Shown here one piece after another: positions 15,858-23,855 of a stretch of DNA of 64,000 nucleotides. This stretch comes from Streptomyces tendae. GTDB taxonomy: Bacteria > Actinomycetota > Actinomycetes > Streptomycetales > Streptomycetaceae. Numbering within the stretch: position 1 is the stretch's first letter; the number at the start of each line of letters is the position of its first letter. The translations under genes were made by a program, and so were the position numbers. The notes beneath the pieces were generated by a model, which saw only the letters and a list, made by a program, of their open reading frames with translations, was not told where the DNA came from and did no database searches. The DNA is taken from NCBI RefSeq assembly GCF_014650435.1, contig NZ_BMUY01000004.1, forward strand, positions 533,012 through 597,011, in the 5' to 3' direction.

Positions 15858-16073
15858 TCAGTGCGGGCGCGGGCCGGGCAGCAGGGCGGTGCGCTGCCAG
15901 CCGGCGCCCGGGGACGGCTGGCGCTCGGCGCCGGGCAGGTGCCCGGGGGCGCGCAACGGACGCATGACCACCTCCAGTTCCCTGCTCACACGCTCGGCGT
16001 CCCGCCGCACCTGCTCGGGGACGTCACCGCGTTCGGCGACGAGTCGGTCGTAGATGGGGGAATCCTGGAACAC
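15858..16073 (-). CDS. Small conserved actinobacterial protein, unknown function
   Basis: A 71-aa protein starts at GTG 16073 (MFQDSPIYDRLVAERGDVPEQ). AAAGG lies about 12 bases upstream. The N-terminal 40 residues are helical and charged, with a RDAERVSRELEVVMRP segment. The C-terminal 30 are Pro/Gly-rich and disordered. No signal peptide or metal motif is seen. The peptide is familiar as a Streptomyces orphan, but I know no function. It converges on the graspetide ligase gene with a 15-bp gap and is not part of that operon. Confidence 0.7.
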   Translation of the reverse strand: MFQDSPIYDRLVAERGDVPEQVRRDAERVSRELEVVMRPLRAPGHLPGAERQPSPGAGWQRTALLPGPRPH

Positions 16074-16181
16074 CCGTCAACGTGCCTTTCGTGTCGTCCG
16101 CCCCCGCACGGAGGCGCGACTGAGCAGTCTAGGCGCCCGTTCACGTGGTGGTGCGCATTCCGCCAGGATGTGAACGGGCAC

Positions 16182-16685
16182 TCAGGCGCCGGTCGTGGAA
16201 CCGGGCCGCACGATCATGAGAATGGTCACCGTGGCCCACAGCAGGTTGAACAGACCGGTGAACATGGCCAGCCGGACCGTGCGCGCCCGTTCGACCGGCT
16301 GCCCGTCGGCCAGTTGCCCCAGGAGCTCCTCCTGGCGCGGCAGGACGAAGGCGGCCAGGAGCCCGGCGGCGACGGCGGTGAGGGTGACGGATGTGATCAG
16401 CCACGCGTCCCCCAGCACACCCATCGAGGCGGCGGTGGCGAAGCCGAGGACCGGCACCGCGATGCCCAGACCGGCGTAGACCCGGCAGATGCGGTGCAGC
16501 AGCCGGACGGTGCGCACGTCCCCGGCGTCCGCCCCGCCTCCGTCCCGGCCCCCGCCCGCTCCCCCGCCGGGCACCGGCACCGGCACCCGGCGGGCGGCCG
16601 CCGGGAACATGCTGGCCGCGACGGTGACGGGTCCGACCGCGACGATCGCCGCCAGGACGTGGAGGGACAGCAGGAACTTGGTCAT
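16182..16685 (-). CDS. DUF2269-like integral membrane protein
   Basis: This 167-aa protein has four predicted membrane helices: MTKFLLSLHVLAAIVAVGPVTVAA at the N-terminus, two central helices and a final FTGLFNLLWATVTILMIV. A Gly/Arg-rich loop lies between helices 1 and 2 (residues 35-60). ATG 16685 follows GGAG at eight bases; the longer open frame upstream is unlikely. It resembles the DUF2269 family of small four-helix membrane proteins of unknown role. It appears monocistronic. Confidence 0.75.
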   Translation of the reverse strand: MTKFLLSLHVLAAIVAVGPVTVAASMFPAAARRVPVPVPGGGAGGGRDGGGADAGDVRTVRLLHRICRVYAGLGIAVPVLGFATAASMGVLGDAWLITSVTLTAVAAGLLAAFVLPRQEELLGQLADGQPVERARTVRLAMFTGLFNLLWATVTILMIVRPGSTTGA

Positions 16686-16851
16686 GGGGCGGGCTCCGGG
16701 AGACAGGATCGGTCGGCGTGCGGTGCTGCACAGCCACGCTAGGAACCCGGCGAGTGATCGCCCAGAGGCGGAAACGACAGCTTCCGACGGGTTCTCGCCA
16801 GGGCTCCTGTCCGGCACGTCCTGCCGCACCCCGGCCCAGGGGGCCGCGGAG

Positions 16852-17115
16852 TCACACGGCCAGTGACAGGCCGCTCTCCCCGTCGACGTCCGCCGGACGC
16901 GGCTCCGGTGCCGCGCGCCCCTTGGCGAGCAGCAGCGCGTCCGCCTTCGCCACCGCGTCGTGGACGCTGGTCGTCGCCATCATCACGCACAGTGTGTAAC
17001 TGACGTCCGTCAGGTCCCGCGTCACCGCGGGCCGCGGCCTCTCCGCCTGAGCGATCCGCAGGGATGCGTACCGCGTCAGCAACTCTCTGACGACCTTCGG
17101 GTCCGGTTCGAGCAC
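16852..17115 (-). CDS. DUF5133 domain protein
   Basis: An 87-aa protein starts at GTG 17115 with AGAGGGG seven bases upstream. It shows the DUF5133 layout: VVRELLTRYASLR in the first helix, then DLTDVSYTLCVMMATTSVHDAVAKADALL. The LC pair and an Ala-rich second helix are typical of this Streptomyces-specific family. Members are small soluble proteins of unknown function, often near developmental or specialised-metabolite genes. The gene is alone on its strand here. Confidence 0.8.
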   Translation of the reverse strand: MLEPDPKVVRELLTRYASLRIAQAERPRPAVTRDLTDVSYTLCVMMATTSVHDAVAKADALLLAKGRAAPEPRPADVDGESGLSLAV

Positions 17116-17213
17116 GAAGCGCCCCTCTCTCGACTTTCGCTGCGTATGCCCGGACCCCGCCGTCACAATCGCATCGTGCGTACCGTCGCCCGCAATTGAC
17201 CGGATCCAGACGC

Positions 17214-18059
17214 TCAGCGCCCCGCCCACTCCCGTTCCATCACCTCCCGGAAGCCGTGCGGCGGGCGGCCGGTGACATGTTCGACCGTGTCGGTGGTGCG
17301 GTCCTCGGCCCCCTGGGCGATCGCACGGTCCAGGTCGGCGAGCAGCACGGCGAAGTCCGGCGGTACCACGCTCGCGAGGTGGGCACCCAATTCCTCGGGA
17401 GTCAGGGCCCGGTGGACGACCGGCCGGCCGCCGACCCGGGTGAGGACCGCGGCGACCTCGTCGTGGGTGAGGGGCTCGGGCCCGGTGAGGACCAGATCGG
17501 TGTTCGGGGCGTGGTCGTCGGTGAGGGCGTGCACGGCGACGGCGGCGATGTCGTCGGCGTCGACGAAGGCCACCCGACCGCTTCCGGTGGCGGTCCAAAA
17601 GACGCCGTCCCGGCGGATGCCGGTGGCGTGGGCGTGGTCGCCGGTGAAGTTCTGCATGAACCACGAGGGCCGGAGCACCGCCCACTGGTCGAACAGGCCC
17701 GGCAGTTCCCGGTGCACCCGGCCCACCGCCGGACCGCCCTCGGGCACGGCGGAGGAACTGAGCAGTACGGCACGGTGCACACCTGAGGCACGGGCCAGGC
17801 GCAGGAAGGGCAGCATGACCGCGGCCGGGTCCGTGTCACCCACCGGCGGGACGAGGTAGACGCGGTCCGCTCCGCCGAGGGCCGCCTCGTGCGTGGTGGC
17901 GTCGTACCAGTCGAAGCGGACCGGCTGCGCGCCCGGCAGCGGGGCAGCGCGCCGTCCGGCGGCCCTCACCGGGTGCCCGGCGGCGACCAGCCGGGCGACG
18001 GTGCGGCTCCCGGTCGTGCCGGTGGCGCCGATCACCAGCGTCGTACCGATGGCGGTCAT
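17214..18059 (-). CDS. NmrA-like NAD(P)-binding protein (atypical SDR)
   Basis: This 281-aa protein has the N-terminal NAD(P) motif VIGATGTTGSRT (residues 9-20) and the NmrA/TMR family pattern RAVLLSSSAVPEGG...VLRPSWFMQNF. There is no YxxxK catalytic pair in the usual place, as in many atypical SDRs that act as redox sensors or quinone reductases. ATG 18059 overlaps the stop of the SnoaL-like gene (ATGA), so the two are coupled. The pair is divergent from a TetR gene. Two palindromes in the shared promoter suggest repression by that TetR. Confidence 0.88.
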   Translation of the reverse strand: MTAIGTTLVIGATGTTGSRTVARLVAAGHPVRAAGRRAAPLPGAQPVRFDWYDATTHEAALGGADRVYLVPPVGDTDPAAVMLPFLRLARASGVHRAVLLSSSAVPEGGPAVGRVHRELPGLFDQWAVLRPSWFMQNFTGDHAHATGIRRDGVFWTATGSGRVAFVDADDIAAVAVHALTDDHAPNTDLVLTGPEPLTHDEVAAVLTRVGGRPVVHRALTPEELGAHLASVVPPDFAVLLADLDRAIAQGAEDRTTDTVEHVTGRPPHGFREVMEREWAGR

Positions 18060-18481
18060 CGGGCGCTCCCGGCGAATTCGGCGCCGGGTTCCAGCAGTGC
18101 CAGCGGGTTCCAGTAGTCGCGGTAGGACGTGAACCGGCCGTCCTCGACGGTCACCACGGCGATGTACGTCATGTCGAAGGGGGCGCCCGTCCGCACCAGC
18201 CGGCCCACGCCCCGCATCTCCACCACGACGGTTCGGGTGTCGGTCGTCTCGTGGACGCGCAGGTCGGGGAAGTCGTGCAGGTCGATGTGGTCGGGATAGT
18301 GCCGCATGTAGGCGGCGACGGCCTCCCGCCCCTCCAGTCGCCGAGGCCGCCCCTCGGGGGCGAAGGGGAATTCCATGACGCCGTCGTCGGCCCACAGGCC
18401 GACCCAGCCGTCGATGTCCTTGTCCAGCAGCAGACGCAGGCCGTGCCGGAACAGGTCCGACGGGGACATGGGGGTGGGCAT
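18056..18481 (-). CDS. SnoaL-like / NTF2-fold protein
   Basis: A 141-aa NTF2-fold protein. The pattern FRHGLRLLLDKDIDGWVGLWADDGVMEFPFAP, ending in a YRDYWNPL strand, is typical of SnoaL-like polyketide cyclase or isomerase relatives. ATG 18481 is supported by GAGGAG eight bases upstream; the frame runs further but the DNA there holds the promoter and operators. It probably binds a small hydrophobic molecule in the cone-shaped pocket. It is coupled to the NmrA-like gene downstream, and both could process or sense the ligand of the divergent TetR. Confidence 0.85.
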   Translation of the reverse strand: MPTPMSPSDLFRHGLRLLLDKDIDGWVGLWADDGVMEFPFAPEGRPRRLEGREAVAAYMRHYPDHIDLHDFPDLRVHETTDTRTVVVEMRGVGRLVRTGAPFDMTYIAVVTVEDGRFTSYRDYWNPLALLEPGAEFAGSAR

Positions 18482-18531
18482 GGGTGTACTCCTCTGCACC
18501 GCGCCTTCCCGGCGCGGTCGTCGCATAGAAT

Positions 18532-18574
18532 GCGGACCGGCGGTCCGCTTCAAACAATACGGACCGACAGTCCG
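18532..18574. promoter_or_regulatory. Two TetR-type operators between divergent genes
   Basis: A perfect 8-1-8 palindrome, GCGGACCGGCGGTCCGC, spans 18532-18548. A second copy with one mismatch, CGGACCG-A-CAGTCCG, spans 18560-18574, centred 27 bp away. They lie between the start of the SnoaL-like gene (18481) and that of the TetR gene (18616). Autoregulation and control of the divergent pair are inferred from this placement. Confidence 0.7.
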
Positions 18575-18615
18575 CTTTGCAACGCGCACCGCCCCCCTGC
18601 CCGGAGGAGACCCCA

Positions 18616-19209
18616 GTGACCGAGCGCAAGCCCCGCAAGGACGCGGCCCGCAACCGGGCGGCCGTCCTCGCTGCCGCCGATGCCCTCTTCACCGACTGCG
18701 AAAGTCCCGACGACGTCACCATGGCCGATGTCGCGGCGGCCGCCGGCGTCGGCAAGGGCACCCTCTTCCGGGCCTTCGGCGACCGGGTCGGACTGGTCAA
18801 GGCGCTGTACGAGGCCCGGCTCGAGCCGGTGGGACGGGCCGTCGAGACGGGACCGCCGCCGCTGGGCCCCGGAGCCGAGCCGCAGCGCCGCGTGACGGCC
18901 CTGCTCGACGCCCTCCTGTGCTTCAAGCTCGACAACCGGGGCCTGGCGCTGGCGCTGGAGGCCACGGGGCACGACAGCCCCTACGGGGCGGAGCACTACG
19001 AGCGCTGGCACACCCTGCTCCGCTCCGTGCTGGAGGAGGTGCCCGGCCTTGCCGACGGCGAGTTCGCCGCCCACGCACTGCTCGCCGCCGTCCGGGCCGA
19101 CCTGGTGGAGCACCTGGCCGGCCGGCGGGGCGTGCCCCGCGAACGGATGCGCGCCCAGCTCGCCGACTACACCGCCCGGGTCCTCGGCCCGGCCCCCGCA
19201 CGGCCCTGA
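18616..19209 (+). CDS. TetR/AcrR family regulator
   Basis: This 197-aa regulator starts at GTG 18616 with GGAGGAGA upstream. The N-terminal helix-turn-helix is TMADVAAAAGVGKGTLFRAFGDR (residues about 35-57), followed by an all-helical ligand-binding domain. It is divergent from the SnoaL-like/NmrA-like pair. The GCGGACCG palindromes in the shared promoter are the obvious operators. It probably represses both directions until a small ligand binds. The ligand is unknown. Confidence 0.9.
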   Translation: MTERKPRKDAARNRAAVLAAADALFTDCESPDDVTMADVAAAAGVGKGTLFRAFGDRVGLVKALYEARLEPVGRAVETGPPPLGPGAEPQRRVTALLDALLCFKLDNRGLALALEATGHDSPYGAEHYERWHTLLRSVLEEVPGLADGEFAAHALLAAVRADLVEHLAGRRGVPRERMRAQLADYTARVLGPAPARP

Positions 19210-19231
19210 GGTCCGGACGGCGCGGCCGTGC

Positions 19232-21001
19232 TCAGGCCACCTGACCGCTGTGGAGTGCGGTGTACGCCCCGCCCCCGGCCAGCAGTTCCTCGTGCGTGCC
19301 GATCTCCTGGATGCGGCCGTCGCCCATCACCACGATCCGGTCCGCGCCCCGCACGGTGGACAGCCGGTGCGCCACCACGAACGTGGTGCGCCCGCGCAGC
19401 AGCCGGGCCAGCGCCTGCTGGACGAGCGCCTCCGAGCGGGTGTCCAGCGCCGAGGTGGCCTCGTCGAGGATCAGCACCCGGGGGTCCCGGATCAGGGCGC
19501 GGGCGATGGCCAGGCGCTGACGCTGCCCGCCGGACAACCGCGCTCCGTGCTCCCCGACCAGGGTGTCCAGGCCGCGCGGCAACCGGTCGACGAACTCCAG
19601 GGCGTTGGCGTCGCGCAGGGCGCCGCGCACGGTCTCCTCGTCGGCGTCGTCCATGCCGTAGGCGACGTTCTCCCGGATCGTGCCGTCGAACAGGATCGAC
19701 TCCTGCGGCACCACTGAGACGAAGCGCCGGTACGTGCGCAGGTCGAGGGTGTTCATGTCGGTGCCGTCCAGCAGCAGCCGGCCGGAGGTCGGCCGCAGGA
19801 AGCCGATCACCAGGTTGAGGACGGTGGACTTGCCGGCGCCGGACGCGCCCACCAGGGCGATGGTCTCGCCCGGTTCGACGCGGAGGGTGAAGTCGCTGAC
19901 CGCGGGCCGCCCGTCGCTCTCGTAGAGGTGCCCGACGCCCTCGAAGGCGACGGCTCCGCGCAGGGCCGTCACCTCCTTCTTGCCCTCGTTGTCCTCCAGT
20001 TCGGGGGCCTGGAGCACCTCGCCGACCGAACGGACGGACTCCAGGCCCTTGGTGATGACGGGGGCCAGACCCGCCAGCGTCGTCGTGGAGTTGGTGAGGG
20101 TGGTCAGGAAGGCGCTGAGCATGACGACGTCGCCGGCGGTGACTCCCCAGACGTCGTAGTACGAGATCAGCGCGGCGCCGGCCAGTACCAGGACTCCGAC
20201 CACGTTGAGCACGACCCAGGACAGCGAGCCGAAGCGGCCGTTGACCAGGTCCAGGCGCATCCCGGAGGTCAGCAGCCGGTCCAGGGTGCCGTCCATGCGG
20301 CGCAGCGCTTTGCCCTCCAGGCCGTGGGCACGGGTGACCGGGATGAGCCGGGTCATCTCCGTGACCCGCGAGGACAGGGTCTCCACCTCGTGGCGGAAGC
20401 GCTCGTTGTGGGTGCGCAGCCGGGCTCGGAGCCGGGCCACGAGCACGGAGGCGGCGGGGACGACGACGAGGAAGACGGGCAGGAACTCCGGGGTGCGCAC
20501 GGCGATGATGACGAGGCCGCCGGTGAGCACGGTGAAGGCGCCGAGCCCGGTCTCGGCGGTCTGCTGCACCATCTGTTCCACCGTCTCCACGTCCCGGACG
20601 ACCTTGGCCTGGAGCACGCCCGCGCTCACCCGCGAGTGGTAGCCGATGGAGAGTTGCTGCATGCGCGTGCACAGTGCGGAGCGCAGCGCGGTGCCCATGC
20701 GGCGCACGCTGCCGTAAAGGAGGCGGACGTACAGCAGGTGCAGCGGGTAGTTGATCACCAGGATGAACATGATGATCCCGGTGCTGGTCCACAGGTCGGC
20801 GATCGGGCCGTGCTGCACGACGGTGTCGATGATGGCGGCCGTGATCAGGGGCAGCAGCCAGATCGGGCTGTGCTTCACGGTGAAGACCGCCACCGCGCCG
20901 GCCAGTCGGCGGCGGTCGGCGCGGAACAGGTAGACGAGTGTGCGTATCGGGTGTTCGCCCCGGTAGCGGTGATCGAGCGGCTTTTCCATCGACGACGCCA
21001 T
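19232..21001 (-). CDS. ABC exporter, fused membrane and ATPase domains
   Basis: This 589-aa half-transporter has six membrane helices in residues 30-310. The ATPase domain follows with Walker A GASGAGKST, the Q-loop in VVPQESILFDG, signature LSGGQRQRLAIARAL, Walker B VLILDEATSALD and H-loop VVAHRLSTV. All catalytic residues are present, so it should be an active homodimeric exporter of the MsbA/LmrA type. The substrate is unknown. ATG 21001 lies nine bases after AGGAGG. It is transcribed away from the HEAT-like gene and ends 22 bp from the convergent TetR gene. Confidence 0.92.
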   Translation of the reverse strand: MASSMEKPLDHRYRGEHPIRTLVYLFRADRRRLAGAVAVFTVKHSPIWLLPLITAAIIDTVVQHGPIADLWTSTGIIMFILVINYPLHLLYVRLLYGSVRRMGTALRSALCTRMQQLSIGYHSRVSAGVLQAKVVRDVETVEQMVQQTAETGLGAFTVLTGGLVIIAVRTPEFLPVFLVVVPAASVLVARLRARLRTHNERFRHEVETLSSRVTEMTRLIPVTRAHGLEGKALRRMDGTLDRLLTSGMRLDLVNGRFGSLSWVVLNVVGVLVLAGAALISYYDVWGVTAGDVVMLSAFLTTLTNSTTTLAGLAPVITKGLESVRSVGEVLQAPELEDNEGKKEVTALRGAVAFEGVGHLYESDGRPAVSDFTLRVEPGETIALVGASGAGKSTVLNLVIGFLRPTSGRLLLDGTDMNTLDLRTYRRFVSVVPQESILFDGTIRENVAYGMDDADEETVRGALRDANALEFVDRLPRGLDTLVGEHGARLSGGQRQRLAIARALIRDPRVLILDEATSALDTRSEALVQQALARLLRGRTTFVVAHRLSTVRGADRIVVMGDGRIQEIGTHEELLAGGGAYTALHSGQVA

Positions 21002-21107
21002 CGGCGTGGTCCTCCTGGTGACCAAGTGGGGAAAGCGCTTGCTTCCCGCGCTTTCCTACCCGGTCGGCCCGGAGTGCGCCACACCGTCCCGCACCTTGGA
21101 AGGGGGA

Positions 21108-21154
21108 CCCGCGCCTTCTCCCCCGTGGAGGGCGCGGGCCCCGGTCTTCGGGGC
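21108..21154 (-). terminator. Paired hairpins downstream of the HEAT-like gene
   Basis: CCCGCGCC (21108-21115) pairs with GGCGCGGG (21131-21138), and GCCCCG (21138-21143) pairs with CGGGGC (21149-21154). They lie in the 180-bp gap between two minus-strand genes. They probably end transcription of the upstream gene. Confidence 0.4.
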
Positions 21155-21181
21155 GCGGGGCACGTCGCCCGGAGCGGGGGC

Positions 21182-21727
21182 TCAGTCCTTGAGGGTGCGG
21201 GCGAGTTCGGTGGTGGCCCGGGTGATCTCGGTGTCGTCGTCGGCCATCAGCCGCTCCAGGCCGTCCCGTCGGGCGCGGACGGCCTGCCGCGCCGCGCGCT
21301 CCCAGGCCACCGGATTCTCCCGGTGGTTGAGCAGCTTGGGGTAGGCGGTGGCCGTGGTCTCCCACTGCCGGGCGTCGGCGATGTTCTTGAGGAGCTGGAT
21401 GATCTGCGCCCGGCAGCTCACCTGGGGTCGCTGCGCCAACTCCCACAGGAAGGGGACCGTCGCGGCGGTCGCCTGCTCGACGACGAAGCCGTACTGGCAG
21501 ATGCGGCCCCGCAGGTCGCCGAGGGCGGCGCGGGCGGTCTCGGCGTCGCCCCGGGCGACCTTGCGCAGCAGCCGGGGAATGGCCGCCGCCGAACCGGTGG
21601 AGTCCTGGATGTCGCTCCAGGGCACGCCGTCGAGACCGGCGAGCAGGGCGGTGGAGCGGGGCGAGCCGGTCGACGTGTGACGGTCGGTGCGCTGGATGCT
21701 CGGCTCGGGTGTCGGAGCGCTGCGCAT
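21182..21727 (-). CDS. HEAT-repeat-like helical protein
   Basis: A 181-aa, almost all-helical protein starts at ATG 21727 with GGAAGGG upstream. Repeated helix pairs (AIPRLLRKVARGDAETARAALGDL; ATVPFLWELAQRP; AQIIQLLKNIADARQW) suggest HEAT-like repeats used for protein or nucleic-acid contacts. No enzyme motif is present. Related small HEAT-like proteins are common in Streptomyces, and none that I know is characterised. It lies 28 bp after the anti-sigma-type ATPase gene on the same strand and may be co-transcribed with it. Confidence 0.7.
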   Translation of the reverse strand: MRSAPTPEPSIQRTDRHTSTGSPRSTALLAGLDGVPWSDIQDSTGSAAAIPRLLRKVARGDAETARAALGDLRGRICQYGFVVEQATAATVPFLWELAQRPQVSCRAQIIQLLKNIADARQWETTATAYPKLLNHRENPVAWERAARQAVRARRDGLERLMADDDTEITRATTELARTLKD

Positions 21728-21755
21728 GGTGTGGGGCCCTTCCGCGGCAGTCGGG

Positions 21756-22295
21756 TCAGGTGAGGGAACGGGTCGACAACGTGGCCCAGACCGTCTTGCC
21801 CGCCGGCGGGCGCGGGGTCCAGCCCCACTCCTCGGCGAGGGCGTCGACGATGCACAGGCCGCGTCCGTGCTCCCGGAGAGCGGAGCCGTCGGACGGGTTG
21901 AACGGGTTGAACACGGGTGCGTTGTCCCCGGGATCGGAGACGGTCAGCGTCAGGGCGGCGGGGCCCAGGGCCAGTCCGAGCCTGACCTCCGGTGCGCCGG
22001 CCGCCGCCGAGGGCACGGCGTGCGTCACGGCGTTGGAGATCAGTTCGGTGATCACGAGCACCGCGTCGTCACCGCGGTGGTCGAGGGACCACCCGCGCAG
22101 GGTGTCCCGAGTGAAGACCCGAGCCCGTGCGAACCCCTCGCCGCTGCACGCGACGCGCAGCACGGCGGCGGTCGGGCGGCCACCGAGGGCGGGGCGGCGC
22201 CCCGCGTACGGAAGCCCTTCGGAGCGGCTCGTCGCGCCTGCCTCCGACACGGGTTCGCCGGGCGACCGGAGCGTTGGATGCGCAGGTGACGGCAC
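21756..22295 (-). CDS. Anti-sigma/AbaA-type HATPase protein
   Basis: This 179-aa protein starts at GTG 22295 with AGGGAG upstream. Residues about 50-175 form a GHKL ATPase domain like SpoIIAB/RsbW. The N-box is VLVITELISNAVTHA, the G1 box SDPGDNAP and the G2 region EHGRGLCIVDALAEEWGW. Streptomyces has many such orphan kinases, commonly paired with DUF397 and XRE genes as in the whiJ/abaA-type clusters. Here it is divergent from exactly such a DUF397/XRE pair. Its partner is probably one of these, but target phosphorylation is inferred. Confidence 0.88.
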   Translation of the reverse strand: MPSPAHPTLRSPGEPVSEAGATSRSEGLPYAGRRPALGGRPTAAVLRVACSGEGFARARVFTRDTLRGWSLDHRGDDAVLVITELISNAVTHAVPSAAAGAPEVRLGLALGPAALTLTVSDPGDNAPVFNPFNPSDGSALREHGRGLCIVDALAEEWGWTPRPPAGKTVWATLSTRSLT

Positions 22296-22475
22296 AGCAT
22301 CTCCCTGATGCGACGTCAGAACGGGACCTCAACCGGGGGGTTGACGCCACGGCTATTATCCACGCTTAGAGCGCTCGCGTGCAATTGCACGAGAAATTGC
22401 GCGAAAAAAGTCGGATGGGGGCGCTCGGGGACCGGCACGACACGGTCCGCTCCCCCGAACAGCAAGGAGACCGCG

Positions 22476-22703
22476 GTGCCACCAGTGCGCAACGGAGTGC
22501 AGGCCAGCCAGTTGGACGCCTGCTGGAAGAAGAGTCGGCACAGCAACGCCGAGGGCAACTGCGTCGAGGTCGCCCTCGTGGACGGAGGCATCGCGATGCG
22601 CAACTCCCGTGACCCCGACGGCCCCGCGCTCGTCTACACCCCGGCTGAGGTGGCCGCGTTCCTGGCGGGGGCGAAGGAAGGCGAGTTCGACCACCTGGTG
22701 TAG
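22476..22703 (+). CDS. DUF397 domain protein
   Basis: A 75-aa protein starts at GTG 22476, six bases after AAGGAG. It matches DUF397 throughout: WKKSRHSNAEGNCVEVALVDGGIAMRNSRDPDGPAL, then a C-terminal TPAEVAAFLAGAKEGEFD. DUF397 proteins are small acidic partners of XRE/DUF5753 regulators (for example Scr1/Scr2 in S. coelicolor) and of AbaA-type ATPases. The order here, DUF397 then XRE with the ATPase divergent, supports one functional module. The stop codon lies inside a 17-bp tandem duplication. Confidence 0.92.
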   Translation: MPPVRNGVQASQLDACWKKSRHSNAEGNCVEVALVDGGIAMRNSRDPDGPALVYTPAEVAAFLAGAKEGEFDHLV

Positions 22704-22724
22704 CGCGCCACCTGGTGTAGCGCG
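22691..22724 (+). repeat. 17-bp tandem duplication spanning the DUF397 stop codon
   Basis: Two identical 17-bp units, CCACCTGGTGTAGCGCG, lie at 22691-22707 and 22708-22724. The first encodes the terminal HLV and the TAG; the second repeats these in the 3' flank. It is the second such duplication across a stop codon in this window, after 6443-6486. Confidence 0.85.
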
Positions 22725-22854
22725 GCGGCGGCGTGGCGGCGGCATGGCGGACTCAAGCGGAGGCCAACTACCCGATTTCTTCAGGCGGATGCGGCGGGCC
22801 CCGATGGGATGAGATAGTCTTTCCTTCAAGTCTGCCGGTCTGCTGGGAGTCAGG

Positions 22855-23775
22855 ATGTCCGCCGCGCCGCATCGCATCTCCCGTCTCGAACCCTATCTGG
22901 ACCGGGCCGAGCCGACCCCGACTCTCCTGAAGATGCTCGTCGGCGTGCAGCTGGCGGGCTTCCGCGAGGACGCCGGCCTCTCCCAGGACCAGGCGGCACG
23001 CGCCCTGGGCTTCAGCGGTGCGAAGCTCTCGCGCATCGAGTCGGGCAAGGGCCGCAGGCCCCCTTCGGAGAACGACGTCCGTGCGCTGCTGGAGCAGTAC
23101 GGCACCGATGCCTACGAAGCCTCGGTCCTGCTCAAACTGTTGCAGCGCGCGGGCGAACCGGGCTGGTGGCAGCGGTACGACAAGCGCCTGATGCCCGAGT
23201 GGTTCGACCGCCTGGTCGGCCTCCAGGAAGCCGCGGCGACCATCCGTACCTTCGAGATCCAGTACGTGCCCGGCCTGCTGCAGACCGCGGCATACACCCA
23301 GGCAGTGGTCGAGCGCGGCCTGCCGAACGCACCCGCGGCCGAGGTCCGGCGCCGGGTCGAACTGCGCAAGCACCGGGCGGCGTTGCTGGACCGCGGGGAC
23401 GCGCCGCAGCTGTGGGCGATCATCGACGAGTCCGTCCTGCTGCGCGTGCTGGGCAGCCGCGAGGTCATGCGCGAGCAGCTCGAGCACCTGGTCGAGATGG
23501 CCAAGCGGCCCCATGTGACGCTGCAGATCGTGCCGCTGGACGTGACGAACGCGTCGGCGCCGGCGATCCCCGTCACCTATCTGCGTTTCGGCGGCGCCGA
23601 TCTGCCGGACGTGGTCTACCTGGAGCACATCGGCAGCGCCAACTTCCTGGAGGACCGGGACGAGACCGAGCAGTACCGGGTCGCGCTGGACCGGCTGGCC
23701 GACGAGGCGCTGACTCCGCGCGCGTCACTGGAGCGGCTGCGCGAGACGATGGCGATGCGCTACCCCGACAAGTAG
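22855..23775 (+). CDS. XRE-family regulator with DUF5753 domain
   Basis: This 306-aa protein starts at ATG 22855. An XRE helix-turn-helix (QLAGFREDAGLSQDQAARALGFSGAKLSRIESGK, residues about 33-66) is followed by a DUF5753 domain (EIQYVPGLLQTAAYTQAVV; RVELRKHRAALLD; IDESVLLR; VTYLRF). DUF5753 regulators work with DUF397 proteins and AbaA-like ATPases in morphological or antibiotic control. The DUF397 gene lies 151 bp upstream on the same strand. The gap may carry a separate promoter. A strong bidirectional hairpin follows. Confidence 0.92.
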   Translation: MSAAPHRISRLEPYLDRAEPTPTLLKMLVGVQLAGFREDAGLSQDQAARALGFSGAKLSRIESGKGRRPPSENDVRALLEQYGTDAYEASVLLKLLQRAGEPGWWQRYDKRLMPEWFDRLVGLQEAAATIRTFEIQYVPGLLQTAAYTQAVVERGLPNAPAAEVRRRVELRKHRAALLDRGDAPQLWAIIDESVLLRVLGSREVMREQLEHLVEMAKRPHVTLQIVPLDVTNASAPAIPVTYLRFGGADLPDVVYLEHIGSANFLEDRDETEQYRVALDRLADEALTPRASLERLRETMAMRYPDK

Positions 23776-23782
23776 GCACGGC

Positions 23783-23825
23783 ACGCGGGAGGGGCCGCGC
23801 ACGGTGTGCGTGGCCCCTCCCGCGT
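23783..23825. terminator. Bidirectional terminator between convergent genes
   Basis: A 14-bp perfect outer stem (23783-23796 with 23812-23825, ACGCGGGAGGGGCC) continues through a G-U pair into an inner 5-bp stem with a GGT loop. That makes about 20 bp in all. It lies between the XRE gene (ends 23775) and the convergent methyltransferase (ends 23856). Confidence 0.9.
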
Positions 23826-23855
23826 CGTGCGGTGATCCGCTCGGTTCTTCCGCGG

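Noticed and set aside
17116..17213. A frame upstream of the DUF5133 gene that could extend it by up to 190 residues.
   Set aside because: The extension is low-complexity, antisense to the NmrA-like gene, and has no ribosome site, while GTG 17115 has one.
21182..21727. HEAT-like protein considered as a phycobilisome-lyase-type or DNA glycosylase-type enzyme.
   Set aside because: No catalytic or ligand motifs are present; only helical repeats can be supported.
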